A stretch of 45,413 nucleotides of DNA from an uncultured Gammaproteobacteria bacterium (GCA_947259975.1 CAMYOD010000007.1:1-45413), one strand, 5' to 3'. Shown: positions 1 to 9,406, counted from the stretch's first letter. The notes: generated from the sequence alone by a model not told the origin. Numbers and translations: made by a program.

Positions 1-959
1 CCCAGACCGTGCAATTGAATCTGGGCGCCACCCGCGCCGTCGAACTCGGCGGCTTCCGCGGCAGCATCACGCCGGGGATTCAACTGCGCGAGGTGAACGA
101 CGGACCCAACGCGACCAGTGACTGGAGTCCCGCCATCACGCTGACATTGACGCAAGGGCCCCATTACATCGGCTTCAACTACGGCTACTTGTCACAGGAC
201 CGTGATGTCGCAGGCGCCTCGGATGTGGACACGCAGAACCTGGCGCTGCGCTATAACTACCGGCTGAACGATCGCAACACGGTGGGCATCGAGGCCAACT
301 GGTTCGACCGGGATGCGAGCAGCGCGCTGGACACCGAGGCCTATCGTGTCTCGGCGTTCTGGTCCTTCAGCTTCGACAAACCCGCCGGTCAATCGCTGCA
401 GGCAAGCCGGCTGTCGGTGCCGACCGTAGCCGAAGACACACCGTTACCCACGGACCTGGGCTTGTTGGCGCGACTGACGCCGGGTGTGGCCCTGTCCCGG
501 GTGACACCGCAACTCGACGCGGCGGGTTTCGCCGGTGCGACCTGGTTGCCGCAATCGGTGGTCTACGAGACGCAACTCATTGCCGCCCTGACCGAGCGTC
601 AGCGGCTCATGCTCGAGCACAGCGCCGACACCCTGCATCGCGTGGCCCTGGTCATCGACTTCGATAACGTAGGTGATGCGCAGGCGGTTACGCGCAGTTT
701 CGAACGGACCCGTGAAGAGTTGATCCAGCGCTACGGCAAGCCCGCCAGCTTCAGGGAGGAGGGCGAGTTCTCAAGCAGTCTGGTGGCGGACGTCATCAGC
801 GGTCGTCTGGTGCGCACCATGGAGTGGAACACCGAGGCCGGAGTGTTGCGTTTCGGTATCCCGCGCCGGCTCGATGGCCAGGTGCGCATGGAGGTTCAGC
901 ATAGCCGCCAGCGTCTGGCACGCAACGACGCCGACTGGAGCATTTCGGCGCTGCGCTAG
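1..959 (+). CDS. 3' part of an outer-membrane-like protein of unknown function (5' truncated)
   Basis: The reading frame is open to the left window edge, so the gene starts outside; the GTG at 9 is only the first start-type codon inside. The first ~130 visible residues alternate polar and hydrophobic residues with many Tyr/Trp/Phe and Asn/Asp turns (for example FNYGY, LRYNYRL, GIEANWF), as in strands of an outer-membrane beta barrel. The last ~200 residues look globular and mixed alpha/beta (ALVIDFDNVGD, a charged helix around SFERTREELIQRYGK) and end in a basic stretch. I do not recognise a family, and no catalytic motif is obvious. The next gene, a secreted protein, begins 94 bases downstream in the same direction, so the two could be co-transcribed. 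The barrel idea is inference from composition only. Confidence 0.6.
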   Translation, partial: QTVQLNLGATRAVELGGFRGSITPGIQLREVNDGPNATSDWSPAITLTLTQGPHYIGFNYGYLSQDRDVAGASDVDTQNLALRYNYRLNDRNTVGIEANWFDRDASSALDTEAYRVSAFWSFSFDKPAGQSLQASRLSVPTVAEDTPLPTDLGLLARLTPGVALSRVTPQLDAAGFAGATWLPQSVVYETQLIAALTERQRLMLEHSADTLHRVALVIDFDNVGDAQAVTRSFERTREELIQRYGKPASFREEGEFSSSLVADVISGRLVRTMEWNTEAGVLRFGIPRRLDGQVRMEVQHSRQRLARNDADWSISALR

Positions 960-1053
960 TCCGGGTTCGGAGCACCCAGCCAAACGGCGGACGTCCGCCA
1001 CAGGTCTCGCAATTCTGTCAGCCGCTTCCCGAATTCACCATCAGCGCCGGCCC

Positions 1054-2652
1054 ATGCGGTATACCCGGCGCTGTCTGACCATCGTACTTGCACTCGCCGT
1101 CGCGGTGGCCGCCGATACGGCCCTTGCCGCCTGCAGCGATCAGACGCCACCCGGAAGTGCGGTCGAACCGGGCAATAATGTATCGTTTCATCCCGGCGGC
1201 GATGCGCCACGCGCCGGGTTGATCTTTTTGCGCACCATGGGTGACGCGCGCGCGCCGGATTCGAGCCGGCCTTTACCGGAGGCCACTATTCAGTGGCTGA
1301 CAACGCATGACACGGCGCTCGTGGCCGCTGCCGTTTGCGATACAGCGAGCGTGAGTGTCGGAGCGGTGGTCGCGCGGGCGTTGGCGGCGATTACTACGCG
1401 TTCACCGAGTCTTGCCGGCGGCGGACGAATTTTTCTTGCCGCGGCAGACAACGGTGCGCATCGTGTGGCGCAGTGGCTCGCGGCGGACGACATCGACTCT
1501 GCGGCGGCCGCCGTGCGTGATGAAATCGCGGGCGTCTTGTTGCTGGGCGGTCATTACACGTTTGCGCCGAAGCCCCGTAGTCAATTACCACCGCTTTTGA
1601 TCCTCGGCGCGGAAACCCAGCCGCGGGCATGGGGAATATCGCAACGAATCTTTGCCGAGCGGCTGTTCGCGCTCGGTCACGACGCACGATTTCACGTGAT
1701 TCCCGGGGCGGGCAGCGAGGCCCTGCTGGATTGGCATACGCCGACTAGTGGTGCGGGGCGTCTGGCGAAGGATTTCCTGGGCGTCACGCCGGCGCCGACA
1801 CGGTTGGCGGAATTGATTCGGCTGGAGAAAATCTGGCGTACCCCGCCGTTCAATACCGACTCGTTCTGGCGGTATCGCAAAATTATCAAACGCTATGCCG
1901 CCGACGACCGGTTTCGTGGCACGGTCGCCCGCGTCTACGGCAACGACCGTTACCGGCTCGCGGCATGGAAGCTGGGACAATTCCATGCCATCCCGTTGAC
2001 CGATTATCTGGCGGCGCGGTTTTCGCAGCCGACGGGACAATTTCTCATTACGACGAATCTGCGCGGTGAGAAATATTACTGGCCGCTCGCGGAGGCACTG
2101 TCCTACGAACCGGTGATCGTGATCGGCGTGGACGAGGAGCAAAACCCGTTTCGCATGACGGTGTTTTATCAGGCAAAACGAGAGTCGTCATGGCGCGCGC
2201 AGGCGGCACCGCCACCGGTGATGGCCCGTTCGTTGGGGGCGTTTCTGTTTTTTCGCCGGCCGCCACCAGCACACCTGAACCCCCCTTTTGGCGCACAGTT
2301 CGCGCTCACGGAGGCAAGCCTTGCGTTGACCGACAGCGATCCTTTGGCGGAAATCCGCCGGCTGGATAAGGATGTGTTCGCCGCCCTGACCCATGCGAAC
2401 GGTTGTCTGTCGTGTCACGCGTGGCGCGGGGTCGGCGGCCGTGCGCATCATTTGCGGGCCGACACCGGTAAGACACATGGGGGCTACGGATTGCCTCTGG
2501 CCGATTATCCACGACGCGTATGGCGACGTTTTCTCTTCGACCAGGCCGCGGTGGCGGCGGAGATCGGCGCGACGGCCAATCCCGTGCCGGCGGCAACCTC
2601 CCGCAAGCTGTTTTCCCTGGTCATCAACCCGGAATTGCCTGACGGAGGTTGA
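1054..2652 (+). CDS. secreted protein with degenerate alpha/beta-hydrolase-like region and C-terminal heme c (CXXCH) motif
   Basis: 532 residues from the ATG at 1054. That start gives a clean signal peptide: MRYTRR, a hydrophobic core, and TALA followed by a likely cleavage at about residue 25. An open frame continues upstream to 874 but would bury this signal. Residues ~50-240 resemble an alpha/beta-hydrolase fold (strands GLIFL, GVLLLGG, LLILGAE, FHVIPGAG), but I see no GxSxG nucleophile elbow, so catalysis is doubtful. Residues ~260-440 are unassigned. At 451-455 the sequence is CLSCH, a standard covalent heme c site. No methionine follows it, so a distal ligand would have to be something else, such as the histidines in RAHHL. 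Export to the periplasm agrees with heme attachment. Function unknown. Confidence 0.7.
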   Translation: MRYTRRCLTIVLALAVAVAADTALAACSDQTPPGSAVEPGNNVSFHPGGDAPRAGLIFLRTMGDARAPDSSRPLPEATIQWLTTHDTALVAAAVCDTASVSVGAVVARALAAITTRSPSLAGGGRIFLAAADNGAHRVAQWLAADDIDSAAAAVRDEIAGVLLLGGHYTFAPKPRSQLPPLLILGAETQPRAWGISQRIFAERLFALGHDARFHVIPGAGSEALLDWHTPTSGAGRLAKDFLGVTPAPTRLAELIRLEKIWRTPPFNTDSFWRYRKIIKRYAADDRFRGTVARVYGNDRYRLAAWKLGQFHAIPLTDYLAARFSQPTGQFLITTNLRGEKYYWPLAEALSYEPVIVIGVDEEQNPFRMTVFYQAKRESSWRAQAAPPPVMARSLGAFLFFRRPPPAHLNPPFGAQFALTEASLALTDSDPLAEIRRLDKDVFAALTHANGCLSCHAWRGVGGRAHHLRADTGKTHGGYGLPLADYPRRVWRRFLFDQAAVAAEIGATANPVPAATSRKLFSLVINPELPDGG

Positions 2653-2819
2653 GTCAGGCAGGGCAAGTCGATTTGCAGCCGGGCCGGCCCATGACCGCGC
2701 AGGCAGCTTGCACAAGCATGACCTGTCGCACACTGTGACAGAATGCATGGAGTCGTGCACGGATCTCTTTTATTATGGGTCAATTACACCTACTCAATCG
2801 CAAGACACAACAATCATAA

Positions 2820-3788
2820 ATGGCCGCCGGATCCAAAAAAGTCATCATCGCCGCACTGCTCGGTAACGGCGCCATCGCGGTCACCAAATTTGTCGCCGCA
2901 TTTATCACCGGTAGCTCGGCCATGTTTTCGGAGGGCATTCACTCGGTGGTGGATACCGGTAACCAGGTGCTGCTGCTCCACGGTTTGAAGCGGGCCAAGA
3001 AGCCGGCAGACGAAAGGTTTCCTTTCGGCCACGGCAAGGAAATCTATTTCTGGAGCTTTGTGGTGGCTATCCTGCTCTTTGCCATCGGTGCGGGCGTATC
3101 CATGTACGAGGGTGTGCACCGCATTCTGCATCCGGCGCCGATCCAGAATCCCGCCGTCAACTACATCGTGTTGGGGCTGGCGATGATTTTCGAAGGTGCC
3201 GCGTGGTATTTCGCCTACACCGAGTTTTCCCGCGCCAAGGGCAAATGGGGCGTCATCGAGGCGGTGCAACGGGGTAAGGATCCCTCCATGTTCGTGGTGC
3301 TGTTCGAGGATTCGGCCGCCATGCTGGGCCTGATCGTCGCCTTCGTCGCCATCTGGCTCGGCGACGTGACCGGCAACCTTATCTTTGACGGCGCCGCGTC
3401 CGTGATCATCGGGCTCATCCTCGGCGGCACGGCAGTCTGGCTGGCCTATGAGACCAAGGGCCTGTTGATCGGCGAGAGCGCGAACAAGCAAGTCGTGGAC
3501 GGCATTCGTAATATCGTACGTTCCTGCCCGGAGGTCGATCATGTGAACGAGGTGCTTACCATGCATATGGGTCCCGACTTTATCCTCGCCAATGTGAGTG
3601 TCGGCTTCGCCGGCAATATCCCCGCCGATGACGTGGAAGCCACCGTGGCCAAGCTGGATCGTACGATCAAACAGTCGTTTCCCGAGGTAAAACGCGTATT
3701 CGTCGAGGCCGAATCCCGCAATAGATCGAACCTGGCCGAACGTTCCGGCGTCGACACCATCGCAAGCCGCAACGAGGACACGACCTGA
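2820..3788 (+). CDS. cation diffusion facilitator (CDF) family metal transporter
   Basis: 322 residues. CDF proteins export divalent metals (Zn, Co, Fe, Mn, Ni) from the cytoplasm in exchange for protons. Evidence: several hydrophobic helices in the first ~220 residues; the helix-2 signature SEGIHSVVDTGNQ with the H/D metal-site pattern; the conserved FPFGHGKE loop after it; and a cytoplasmic C-terminal domain (~225-300) of the ferredoxin-like CDF type (VDHVNEVLTMHMGPDFILANVSVGF). In helix 5 the usual HD pair is replaced by ED (FEDSAAMLG), as in the ZnT9-like branch, so the transported metal cannot be guessed. The ATG at 2820 has only a weak ribosome site. The DUF1499 gene begins 6 bases after the stop, suggesting one operon. 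Confidence 0.88.
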   Translation: MAAGSKKVIIAALLGNGAIAVTKFVAAFITGSSAMFSEGIHSVVDTGNQVLLLHGLKRAKKPADERFPFGHGKEIYFWSFVVAILLFAIGAGVSMYEGVHRILHPAPIQNPAVNYIVLGLAMIFEGAAWYFAYTEFSRAKGKWGVIEAVQRGKDPSMFVVLFEDSAAMLGLIVAFVAIWLGDVTGNLIFDGAASVIIGLILGGTAVWLAYETKGLLIGESANKQVVDGIRNIVRSCPEVDHVNEVLTMHMGPDFILANVSVGFAGNIPADDVEATVAKLDRTIKQSFPEVKRVFVEAESRNRSNLAERSGVDTIASRNEDTT

Positions 3789-3794
3789 GCGGCG

Positions 3795-4226
3795 ATGCAC
3801 TGGCTGATCTTTCTTGCCGCAGGTGTTATTTGCGTCGGCTTGGCATTTGGAGAGACTGTGTCGAAACTTGCGCCCTGTCCTAGTTCGCCCAATTGTGTTT
3901 CTTCGTTAAGCGAGGAACCGAATCATCGTGTTGCCCCGTTGCGTTATGCCGGATCGCGCAAGGCGGCGCGCGACAAACTCCTGACACTCATCAAAACGTT
4001 GCCCCGATCCCGTGTCGTTGCACAGACCGAGACGTATTTGCACGTGGAATTCGCAACACCGGTATTGCGTTTCGTCGATGACGTGGAATTCTCGCTGGAC
4101 ACAGGCGAAAATCTGATCCACGTGCGTTCGGCGTCACGTAAAGGATATTATGATTTTGGCGTCAATCGCCGTCGCGTCGAGCAGATTCGGCGGAGGTTTG
4201 CGCAAACGGATGCAGTGAATCAATAG
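3795..4226 (+). CDS. DUF1499 family protein
   Basis: 143 residues. Family resemblance is clear: CPSSPNCVSS near the N-terminus, a central VDDVEF, and a C-terminal SASRKGYYDFGVNRRRVE are the signature stretches of DUF1499. The first ~20 residues are hydrophobic (LIFLAAGVICVGLAFG) and act as a signal anchor or signal peptide, so the protein is probably membrane-attached or periplasmic. The biochemical function of the family is not established to my knowledge. It lies between a CDF transporter (6 bases upstream) and a small membrane protein (3 bases downstream), a tightly packed set likely translated from one mRNA. Confidence 0.85.
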   Translation: MHWLIFLAAGVICVGLAFGETVSKLAPCPSSPNCVSSLSEEPNHRVAPLRYAGSRKAARDKLLTLIKTLPRSRVVAQTETYLHVEFATPVLRFVDDVEFSLDTGENLIHVRSASRKGYYDFGVNRRRVEQIRRRFAQTDAVNQ

Positions 4227-4229
4227 ATC

Positions 4230-4607
4230 ATGATCTACGGATGGCTCGCGGATCTTTCCTTGATTGTGCATGCCGCGTTCATCCTGTTCGCGGTAGCCGG
4301 GGGGTTTCTCGTCCTGTGGCGGCACTGGGTCGCCTGGCTGCACTTGCCCGCGGTACTTTGGGCCGCGCTGGTGGAGCTGTTCGGCTGGATCTGTCCGTTG
4401 ACACCGCTTGAGATCCACTTGCGTGCCCTGGCCGGCGAGGCGGGTTATGGCGGGGATTTCATCGGCCACTACCTCTGGCCTCTGCTATACCCGGCAGAGC
4501 TCACCCGCACCCATCAAATTATCTTCGGCAGCATCGTGGTAGCGGTGAATGTCATTATCTATGGCTACATCGTCGCTCGTGTCCGCAGGAAACGTCGCGA
4601 TCGTTAG
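4230..4607 (+). CDS. DUF2784 small integral membrane protein
   Basis: 125 residues with about three to four hydrophobic segments (ADLSLIVHAAFILFAVAGG; the stretch around LPAVLWAALVELF; a C-terminal IIFGSIVVAVNVIIYGYIVA) and a basic tail (RVRRKRRDR). The N-terminal LIVHAAFILF, the WLHLPAV segment and the central ICPLTPLE with a following GY-GGDFI-HYLWPLLYP pattern match DUF2784, a small bacterial membrane family of unknown role. It starts 3 bases after the DUF1499 stop and is followed 18 bases later by the ycgN-like gene. Confidence 0.82.
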   Translation: MIYGWLADLSLIVHAAFILFAVAGGFLVLWRHWVAWLHLPAVLWAALVELFGWICPLTPLEIHLRALAGEAGYGGDFIGHYLWPLLYPAELTRTHQIIFGSIVVAVNVIIYGYIVARVRRKRRDR

Positions 4608-4625
4608 CAACGTGGACAGGTAAAG

Positions 4626-5099
4626 ATGCGCAAAGGTACTTACTGGCAGGAAAAATCCCTCGCCGAGATGTCCGTCGAGGAGTGGGAGGCGCTGTGCGAC
4701 GGCTGTGGTCGCTGTTGTCTGCATAAACTGGAAGATGTCGATTCCGGTGAAATTCATATCACGAACGTAGCGTGCCGCCTGCTCGATTTGCATGCCTGTC
4801 GTTGCACAAGTTACGCCAATCGCGCCGAACTCGTGCCGGACTGTGTGGTGCTGACGCCGCAGGAAGTGGGCAAACTCGACTGGCTGCCGGACACCTGTGC
4901 CTACCGGCGGCTTGCGGCCGGCAAGGATCTGGCATGGTGGCATCCCCTGGTGTCGGGCAGCCGCGAGACTGTGCACACGGCGGGCATTTCGGTGCGCGAC
5001 AAGGTGACTCCGGAGGATGCAGTCGATGAACGGGATTTGGAAAGCTACGTCGCCGATTGGGTCGATTGGCGACAGGGAACGGATGAGTCAGGCGCATGA
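4626..5099 (+). CDS. YcgN family cysteine-cluster protein (UPF0260)
   Basis: 157 residues. The cysteine pattern [11 protein letters not shown] near residue 24, then a C-R-C pair (HACRCTSY), a cysteine in VPDCV and one in PDTCAYR, matches the YcgN/UPF0260 group of the zinc- or iron-binding YkgJ-type cysteine cluster proteins. Other typical pieces are [21 protein letters not shown] and WHPLVSG. The metal and function are not known. The ATG at 4626 is preceded by a short purine-rich stretch (ACAGGTAAAG). It is the last of four closely spaced genes starting with the CDF transporter. Confidence 0.87.
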   Translation: MRKGTYWQEKSLAEMSVEEWEALCDGCGRCCLHKLEDVDSGEIHITNVACRLLDLHACRCTSYANRAELVPDCVVLTPQEVGKLDWLPDTCAYRRLAAGKDLAWWHPLVSGSRETVHTAGISVRDKVTPEDAVDERDLESYVADWVDWRQGTDESGA

Positions 5100-5152
5100 T
5101 CTGCTTCTACCCTGGGTATGAGCGCGGTGGTATGCTGAGGTGAAAACAAAGA

Positions 5153-5674
5153 GTGATCGAGCATATGAAGAACGCGGTCGTTAATGGAAAACTCATGCGC
5201 CATGGTGTTGTTGTCCTGTTTGTCATGCTTACCGGATGTACGAGGATGGTAACCGGCGCCGATACGGTCGATCCTGCCGCGCTGAGTGCGGCGCCGGCCG
5301 AGATTACCATCGATGGCCGCGTATTGGCGCTCGAAACCTACCTCTGGCGTGATTTCATGCCCTTGCGTGAACCGGGCGGCAGATCCTTGATCGCCATCGC
5401 GCGGGTCACGGCCAAGGACAGGCAGCCGTTTCCCGCCAGGGTCCAGGCCGACCGTATGTGGATCATTCATGACAAAGATATATGGGAAACCGAATTCTCC
5501 AACGAGCCGCGTCCCCAGGACGTTGCGCGGGTGCATCAGTATGAACGGATCGCCCGCGGTGGCCCGAAATGGGACCCGGGAATTCGTGTGGATGTGATTG
5601 TTCGCGTCGTCGCGCCTGATGGCGAGCCGTATCTCTTGCAGGCACCGAAGCAGATTATTGAAAAGACGCACTAG
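5153..5674 (+). CDS. predicted lipoprotein of unknown function
   Basis: 173 residues from the GTG at 5153, chosen because GAGGTGA lies nine bases upstream. The ATGs at 5165 and 5195 are in frame and would only shorten the leader. The N-terminus ends in a lipobox (MLTGC), so the mature protein should be lipid-anchored at the cysteine. The remainder is a small globular domain with WRDFMP, ADRMWIIHDKDIWETEF and a final basic KQIIEKTH. I do not recognise the family. It could be a periplasmic binding or assembly factor; nothing in the neighbours fixes a role. Confidence 0.7.
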   Translation: MIEHMKNAVVNGKLMRHGVVVLFVMLTGCTRMVTGADTVDPAALSAAPAEITIDGRVLALETYLWRDFMPLREPGGRSLIAIARVTAKDRQPFPARVQADRMWIIHDKDIWETEFSNEPRPQDVARVHQYERIARGGPKWDPGIRVDVIVRVVAPDGEPYLLQAPKQIIEKTH

Positions 5675-5704
5675 ATAAATGAGGCCGCGTCGAACGGTTT
5701 TTCA

Positions 5705-6118
5705 ATGAACCAGACATTGCCAATGTGGACGCCCGAATCACGTTTTCCGTGCCCCTGTTGCGGATACCTCGTATTTTCCAATCCGCCCGGCATGCACGGT
5801 ATCTGCCCCATCTGTTTGTGGGAAGACGATCTCGCGCAGCTGCGATTTCCCTTGATGCCCGGTGGTGCGAACAAGGTCTCGCTGCAGAGCGGGCAGAAGA
5901 ACTTTGCCGATGTCGGCGCCGCCGAGACCAGCAAATCCCCTTTGGCGCGCGCACCCGAGCCACAGGATAGCCGGGATAAGACGTGGCGTCCGCTCAATAC
6001 CGAGGCGGACAACGTCGAGGAGCCGCGCGCGGGGATAAATTATAAAGAAGACTATCCGGAAGACACGACCGTCTTGTACTACTGGCGCGCAACCTACTGG
6101 CGTCGCCTCAGTAGTTGA
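5705..6118 (+). CDS. CPCC-type cysteine-rich protein
   Basis: 137 residues. An N-terminal CPCCGYLVF followed ~17 residues later by CPICLWEDD forms a four-cysteine zinc-ribbon-like unit typical of the Cys-rich CPCC family. The C-terminal half is hydrophilic, with no recognised domain (EEPRAGINYKEDYPED). The family has no established function; members are often scattered in accessory regions and some sit beside toxin or immunity genes, but no such partner is visible here. It ends 30 bases before the convergent endonuclease V gene. Confidence 0.72.
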   Translation: MNQTLPMWTPESRFPCPCCGYLVFSNPPGMHGICPICLWEDDLAQLRFPLMPGGANKVSLQSGQKNFADVGAAETSKSPLARAPEPQDSRDKTWRPLNTEADNVEEPRAGINYKEDYPEDTTVLYYWRATYWRRLSS

Positions 6119-6148
6119 ATTCAACGCCGCGGCACCGGCGCTCGAATC

Positions 6149-6829
6149 TTAGCCGGACGCCAGGCGATGTGCAGCGCGTGTGGTCTCCGGCAGGCGGAAT
6201 CGAGTCGTACAGCGCATGACGTAATCGATTGCGGTTTCGAGGCAGATTCTATGGCCAGGGGATACAAACACCGGTTTCACCTTTTCGCGGGTACGCAATA
6301 CGGCGCCGATGCGTTCACCCCGATCCATTAACGGGCACCAGGTTCCCCGCTGCGTTGGCACATCCCCGTGTGTGCCGACCAGGCGCGTCTTCGCGACACC
6401 AATCGTAGGCAGGTCGGTGAGTACGCCGAGATGGCAGGCGAGACCGAAGCGGCGCGGATGAGCGAGCCCCTGGCCGTCGCATAACACCAGGTCCGGCAGC
6501 TGATGCAGGCGCTGCATCGCGGTGAGCAGGGTCGGGACTTCGCGAAACGACAAATAGCCGGGAATATAGGGAAAGCGCGTCGGGTGGCGGGCGACGGCAT
6601 GATCGACCAGTTCGAGGGCCGGAAAGCTGAGTACGACCACGGCGGCGCGCGTAATGGTGTTTTTGTCCTCAAAACCCACGTCGACACCGGCAACGAGATT
6701 GACCTGAGCGAGCTGGTCCTGCGTGATGACGTGGGCCGCGAGTTCGGACTGAAGCGCGCGGGCCTCCCGGATCGTGAGGTCCCATTTGTGTTGATGTTGT
6801 AGTCGCACGGCGCTGTGACAGCTTAGCAA
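6149..6829 (-). CDS. nfi: endonuclease V (deoxyinosine 3' endonuclease)
   Basis: 226 residues. Endonuclease V nicks DNA at the second phosphodiester bond 3' to deoxyinosine, a deamination product, using Mg2+. The acidic active-site residues are visible: D50 in AGVDVGF, E97 in [12 protein letters not shown] and D118 in LVLCDGQG, with [12 protein letters not shown] and IGVAKTRL following as in E. coli Nfi. The sequence up to the conserved LPE-TR near the end is colinear with the E. coli protein. The exact start is uncertain: the first ~15 residues are not conserved. It is divergent from the Lon-like protease gene and convergent with the CPCC gene. Confidence 0.93.
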   Translation of the reverse strand: MLSCHSAVRLQHQHKWDLTIREARALQSELAAHVITQDQLAQVNLVAGVDVGFEDKNTITRAAVVVLSFPALELVDHAVARHPTRFPYIPGYLSFREVPTLLTAMQRLHQLPDLVLCDGQGLAHPRRFGLACHLGVLTDLPTIGVAKTRLVGTHGDVPTQRGTWCPLMDRGERIGAVLRTREKVKPVFVSPGHRICLETAIDYVMRCTTRFRLPETTRAAHRLASG

Positions 6830-6908
6830 GAATCCAAGCGAGTATCTCGGGTATTGCGGTAACTGTAAAACCGGTCGTTAACTGCGCAAGTTTGCCGTCG
6901 AGACGGTA

Positions 6909-6914
6909 TATAAT
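6909..6914 (+). promoter_or_regulatory. candidate -10 element upstream of the Lon-like protease gene
   Basis: A perfect TATAAT sits 33 bases before the ATG at 6947, with AAGGA as ribosome site between them. No good -35 hexamer lies at 16-18 bases (GCAAGT at 6886 is poor), so activation by a regulator or a mixed promoter is possible. Confidence 0.5.
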
Positions 6915-6946
6915 AGCCTGATTGCGAAGTCGCTAAGGAAAAAAGA

Positions 6947-9406
6947 ATGACTGCAAAAGCCTTACCGGTATCGGCGCTGTGTCAAGAATGCGATGAGCGC
7001 CAGCTCGATTTCGATACCACCGCAGACCTGAAGGACCTCACCGAGGTCATCGGCCAGGCGCGGGCGGTCGAGTCGGCGCAGTTCGGCATCGGTATCCGCC
7101 GCGAGGGCTATAACCTTTTCGCGCTCGGCCCCACCGGGACCGGTAAATTCTCGTTGATCAATCGGCTGGCAAAGGAGAAGGCCGCCACTGAGCCGCTGCC
7201 GAACGACTGGTGTTACGTCAATAATTTCAAGGAAGCGCATAAACCGCGTGCGTTGGAACTGGCACCCGGGCTGGGTGATTCCCTGCGCCGCGACATGGAT
7301 CAGCTGGTAGACGATTTGCGTAGCAGTATGCCGGCGGCCTACGAAAGCGAGGAGTATCGAACCCAGGTACAAGCGATCCAGGAAGAGGTCAAGGAGCGCG
7401 AGGAGTCGGCACTGCAGGAACTGCAAAAGAGCGCGAAGGAGAAAGGTATCGCGTTGATTCGCACACCCGCGGGATTTGCATTCGCGCCGACGAAGGATGA
7501 TGAGGTCGTCAGTCCGGATGAATACGACAAGCTATCGAAGACTGAGCGCAAGCGAATTGAGCGCGATGTTGAAGAGCTGCAACAGCAACTGCAACGCAGT
7601 CTGCACCAGGTGCCGCAATGGAAGAAGGAGATCAAGGATCGTGTGAAGTCGTTGGACCGCGAGGTGGCAACCTACTCGGTAAGCCATCTTATAGAGAGTC
7701 TGCAGGAAAAATACCGTGAATCGGCGGCGGTGACGGAGTACCTGGGCGAGGTCAGGGAGGACGTGATCGACCACCTGGAGGATTTTCGCAGCAATGAGGA
7801 GGAAGGACCCACGGTGCTCGGTATCCAGCTGTCCAAAGCCGCGGAAGGACCTTCTTTCAATCGCTATAAGGTCAATGTGCTGGTCGGGCATGCCAACGGC
7901 GATGGTGCGCCGGTCATCTACGAGGACAACCCCAGCTACCAGAACCTGGTCGGCCGTGTTGAACACCTGGCGCAGTTGGGCGCATTGGTTACCGACTTCA
8001 CTATGATCAAGTCCGGTGCGCTGCATCGCGCCAATGGCGGTTATCTGTTGATCGATGCCCAGAAGGTTCTCATGCAGCCCTACGCCTGGGAGGGGCTCAA
8101 GCGCGCGCTGCGCTCGCGCCAGATACATATCGAGTCGCTGGGTCAGATGTTGAGTCTGGTGAGCACCGTCTCGCTGGAACCGGCGCCGGTGCCCATGAAC
8201 GTCAAGGTCGTGATGTTGGGCGATCCCTACCTGTATTACCTGTTGGCTTATTACGACCCGGAATTCGGCGAGCTGTTCAAGGTTGCCGTGGACTTCGACG
8301 ATCGGATGCAGCGTGATGCCGATTCCAGTCGCCTTTATCCGCGCCTGATCGCAACCCTGGTGCGCAAGGAGGATCTACGTCATTTTCACCGTACCGCCGT
8401 GGCGCGGGTCATCGAGCACAGCGCCCGTGCGGTCGGCGACGCGGAGCGGCTCTCGACCCATATGGGCAGTGTCCAGGATTTGTTGCGCGAGGCGGATTAC
8501 TGGGCCGACGAGGCGGGCGCCGATATCGTGCGGCGCGAACACGTGCAGCATGCCATTGATTCGCAGATCCATCGCTCGGATCGATTGCAGCAGCGCATTC
8601 AGGAAGAGATCCAGCGCGGCACCATTCTGATCGATACCGAGGGTGAACGGGTCGGTGCGGTGAACGGGCTGTCGGTCATGAGTTTGGGACAGTATTCCTT
8701 CGGCCAGCCTTCGCGCATCACCGCACGGGTGCGACTGGGTGAGGGTGAGGTCATCGATATCGAGCGCGAAGTCGAGCTGGGTGGGCCGATTCACTCGAAG
8801 GGCGTCATGATCCTGGCCGGCTACCTCGGCGCGCGATTTGCACACGATCGGCCCCTGTCATTGTCCGCGAGCCTGGTGTTCGAACAATCCTATGGCGAGA
8901 TCGAAGGGGATAGCGCTTCGTCCACCGAGCTGTATGCGCTTTTGTCCGCGCTTGCGGAAGCGCCGATCAAGCAATGTTTCGCGGTGACCGGCTCCGTCAA
9001 CCAGCAGGGCGAAGTACAGCCCATCGGCGGTGTGAATGAAAAGATCGAGGGTTTCTTCGATGTGTGTCGGGCGCGCGAGCTGACCGGCGAGCAAGGTGTA
9101 TTGATACCCGAGTCGAACGTCAAGCATCTGATGCTGCGCCAGGATGTCGTGGACGCAGTCGCGGACGGCAAATTCAGTATCTACGCAGTGGCGACGATCG
9201 ACGAGGGAATCGAGATACTCACCGGTGTGCCCGCCGGTGAGCGCGATGCGAGCGGTCGCTTCCCGCCGAATAGCATAAATTACAGGGTCGACGAGAAAAT
9301 CAGGACGTTGTCCGAAAAAATGCATGCCTTCGCCACGGCGACCAAAGGCGCAGAGGCGGAAGACGAAAAAGGTGAAGCCGGTGACGACGAAGGCGCCGAA
9401 GAGTGA
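6947..9406 (+). CDS. Lon-like ATP-dependent serine protease (AAA_32 / LonB-like)
   Basis: 819 residues. It resembles the cytoplasmic Lon-related family (E. coli YcbZ type), in which an AAA+ unfoldase is fused to a Lon protease domain. The N-terminus DLKDLTEVIGQARAVES precedes a Walker A-like GPTGTGK at 61-67, followed by F and then S. A long coiled-coil-rich insertion (~110-260, strongly charged) follows. The protease domain has a Ser-Lys dyad: S656 in EGDSAS and K699 in GGVNEKIEGFF, 43 residues apart, the same spacing as S679/K722 of E. coli Lon. The C-terminus is acidic (GDDEGAEE). The stop lies inside the next gene, so the stress protein behind it is probably translationally coupled. Confidence 0.9.
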   Translation: MTAKALPVSALCQECDERQLDFDTTADLKDLTEVIGQARAVESAQFGIGIRREGYNLFALGPTGTGKFSLINRLAKEKAATEPLPNDWCYVNNFKEAHKPRALELAPGLGDSLRRDMDQLVDDLRSSMPAAYESEEYRTQVQAIQEEVKEREESALQELQKSAKEKGIALIRTPAGFAFAPTKDDEVVSPDEYDKLSKTERKRIERDVEELQQQLQRSLHQVPQWKKEIKDRVKSLDREVATYSVSHLIESLQEKYRESAAVTEYLGEVREDVIDHLEDFRSNEEEGPTVLGIQLSKAAEGPSFNRYKVNVLVGHANGDGAPVIYEDNPSYQNLVGRVEHLAQLGALVTDFTMIKSGALHRANGGYLLIDAQKVLMQPYAWEGLKRALRSRQIHIESLGQMLSLVSTVSLEPAPVPMNVKVVMLGDPYLYYLLAYYDPEFGELFKVAVDFDDRMQRDADSSRLYPRLIATLVRKEDLRHFHRTAVARVIEHSARAVGDAERLSTHMGSVQDLLREADYWADEAGADIVRREHVQHAIDSQIHRSDRLQQRIQEEIQRGTILIDTEGERVGAVNGLSVMSLGQYSFGQPSRITARVRLGEGEVIDIEREVELGGPIHSKGVMILAGYLGARFAHDRPLSLSASLVFEQSYGEIEGDSASSTELYALLSALAEAPIKQCFAVTGSVNQQGEVQPIGGVNEKIEGFFDVCRARELTGEQGVLIPESNVKHLMLRQDVVDAVADGKFSIYAVATIDEGIEILTGVPAGERDASGRFPPNSINYRVDEKIRTLSEKMHAFATATKGAEAEDEKGEAGDDEGAEE

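Noticed and set aside
2814..3800. A 328-codon open frame on the minus strand
   Set aside because: It lies exactly opposite the CDF transporter gene and its translation is His/Arg-rich without any family resemblance: a shadow of the real gene. Similar long antisense frames opposite hydA, nuoG, folP and ftsH were dropped for the same reason.
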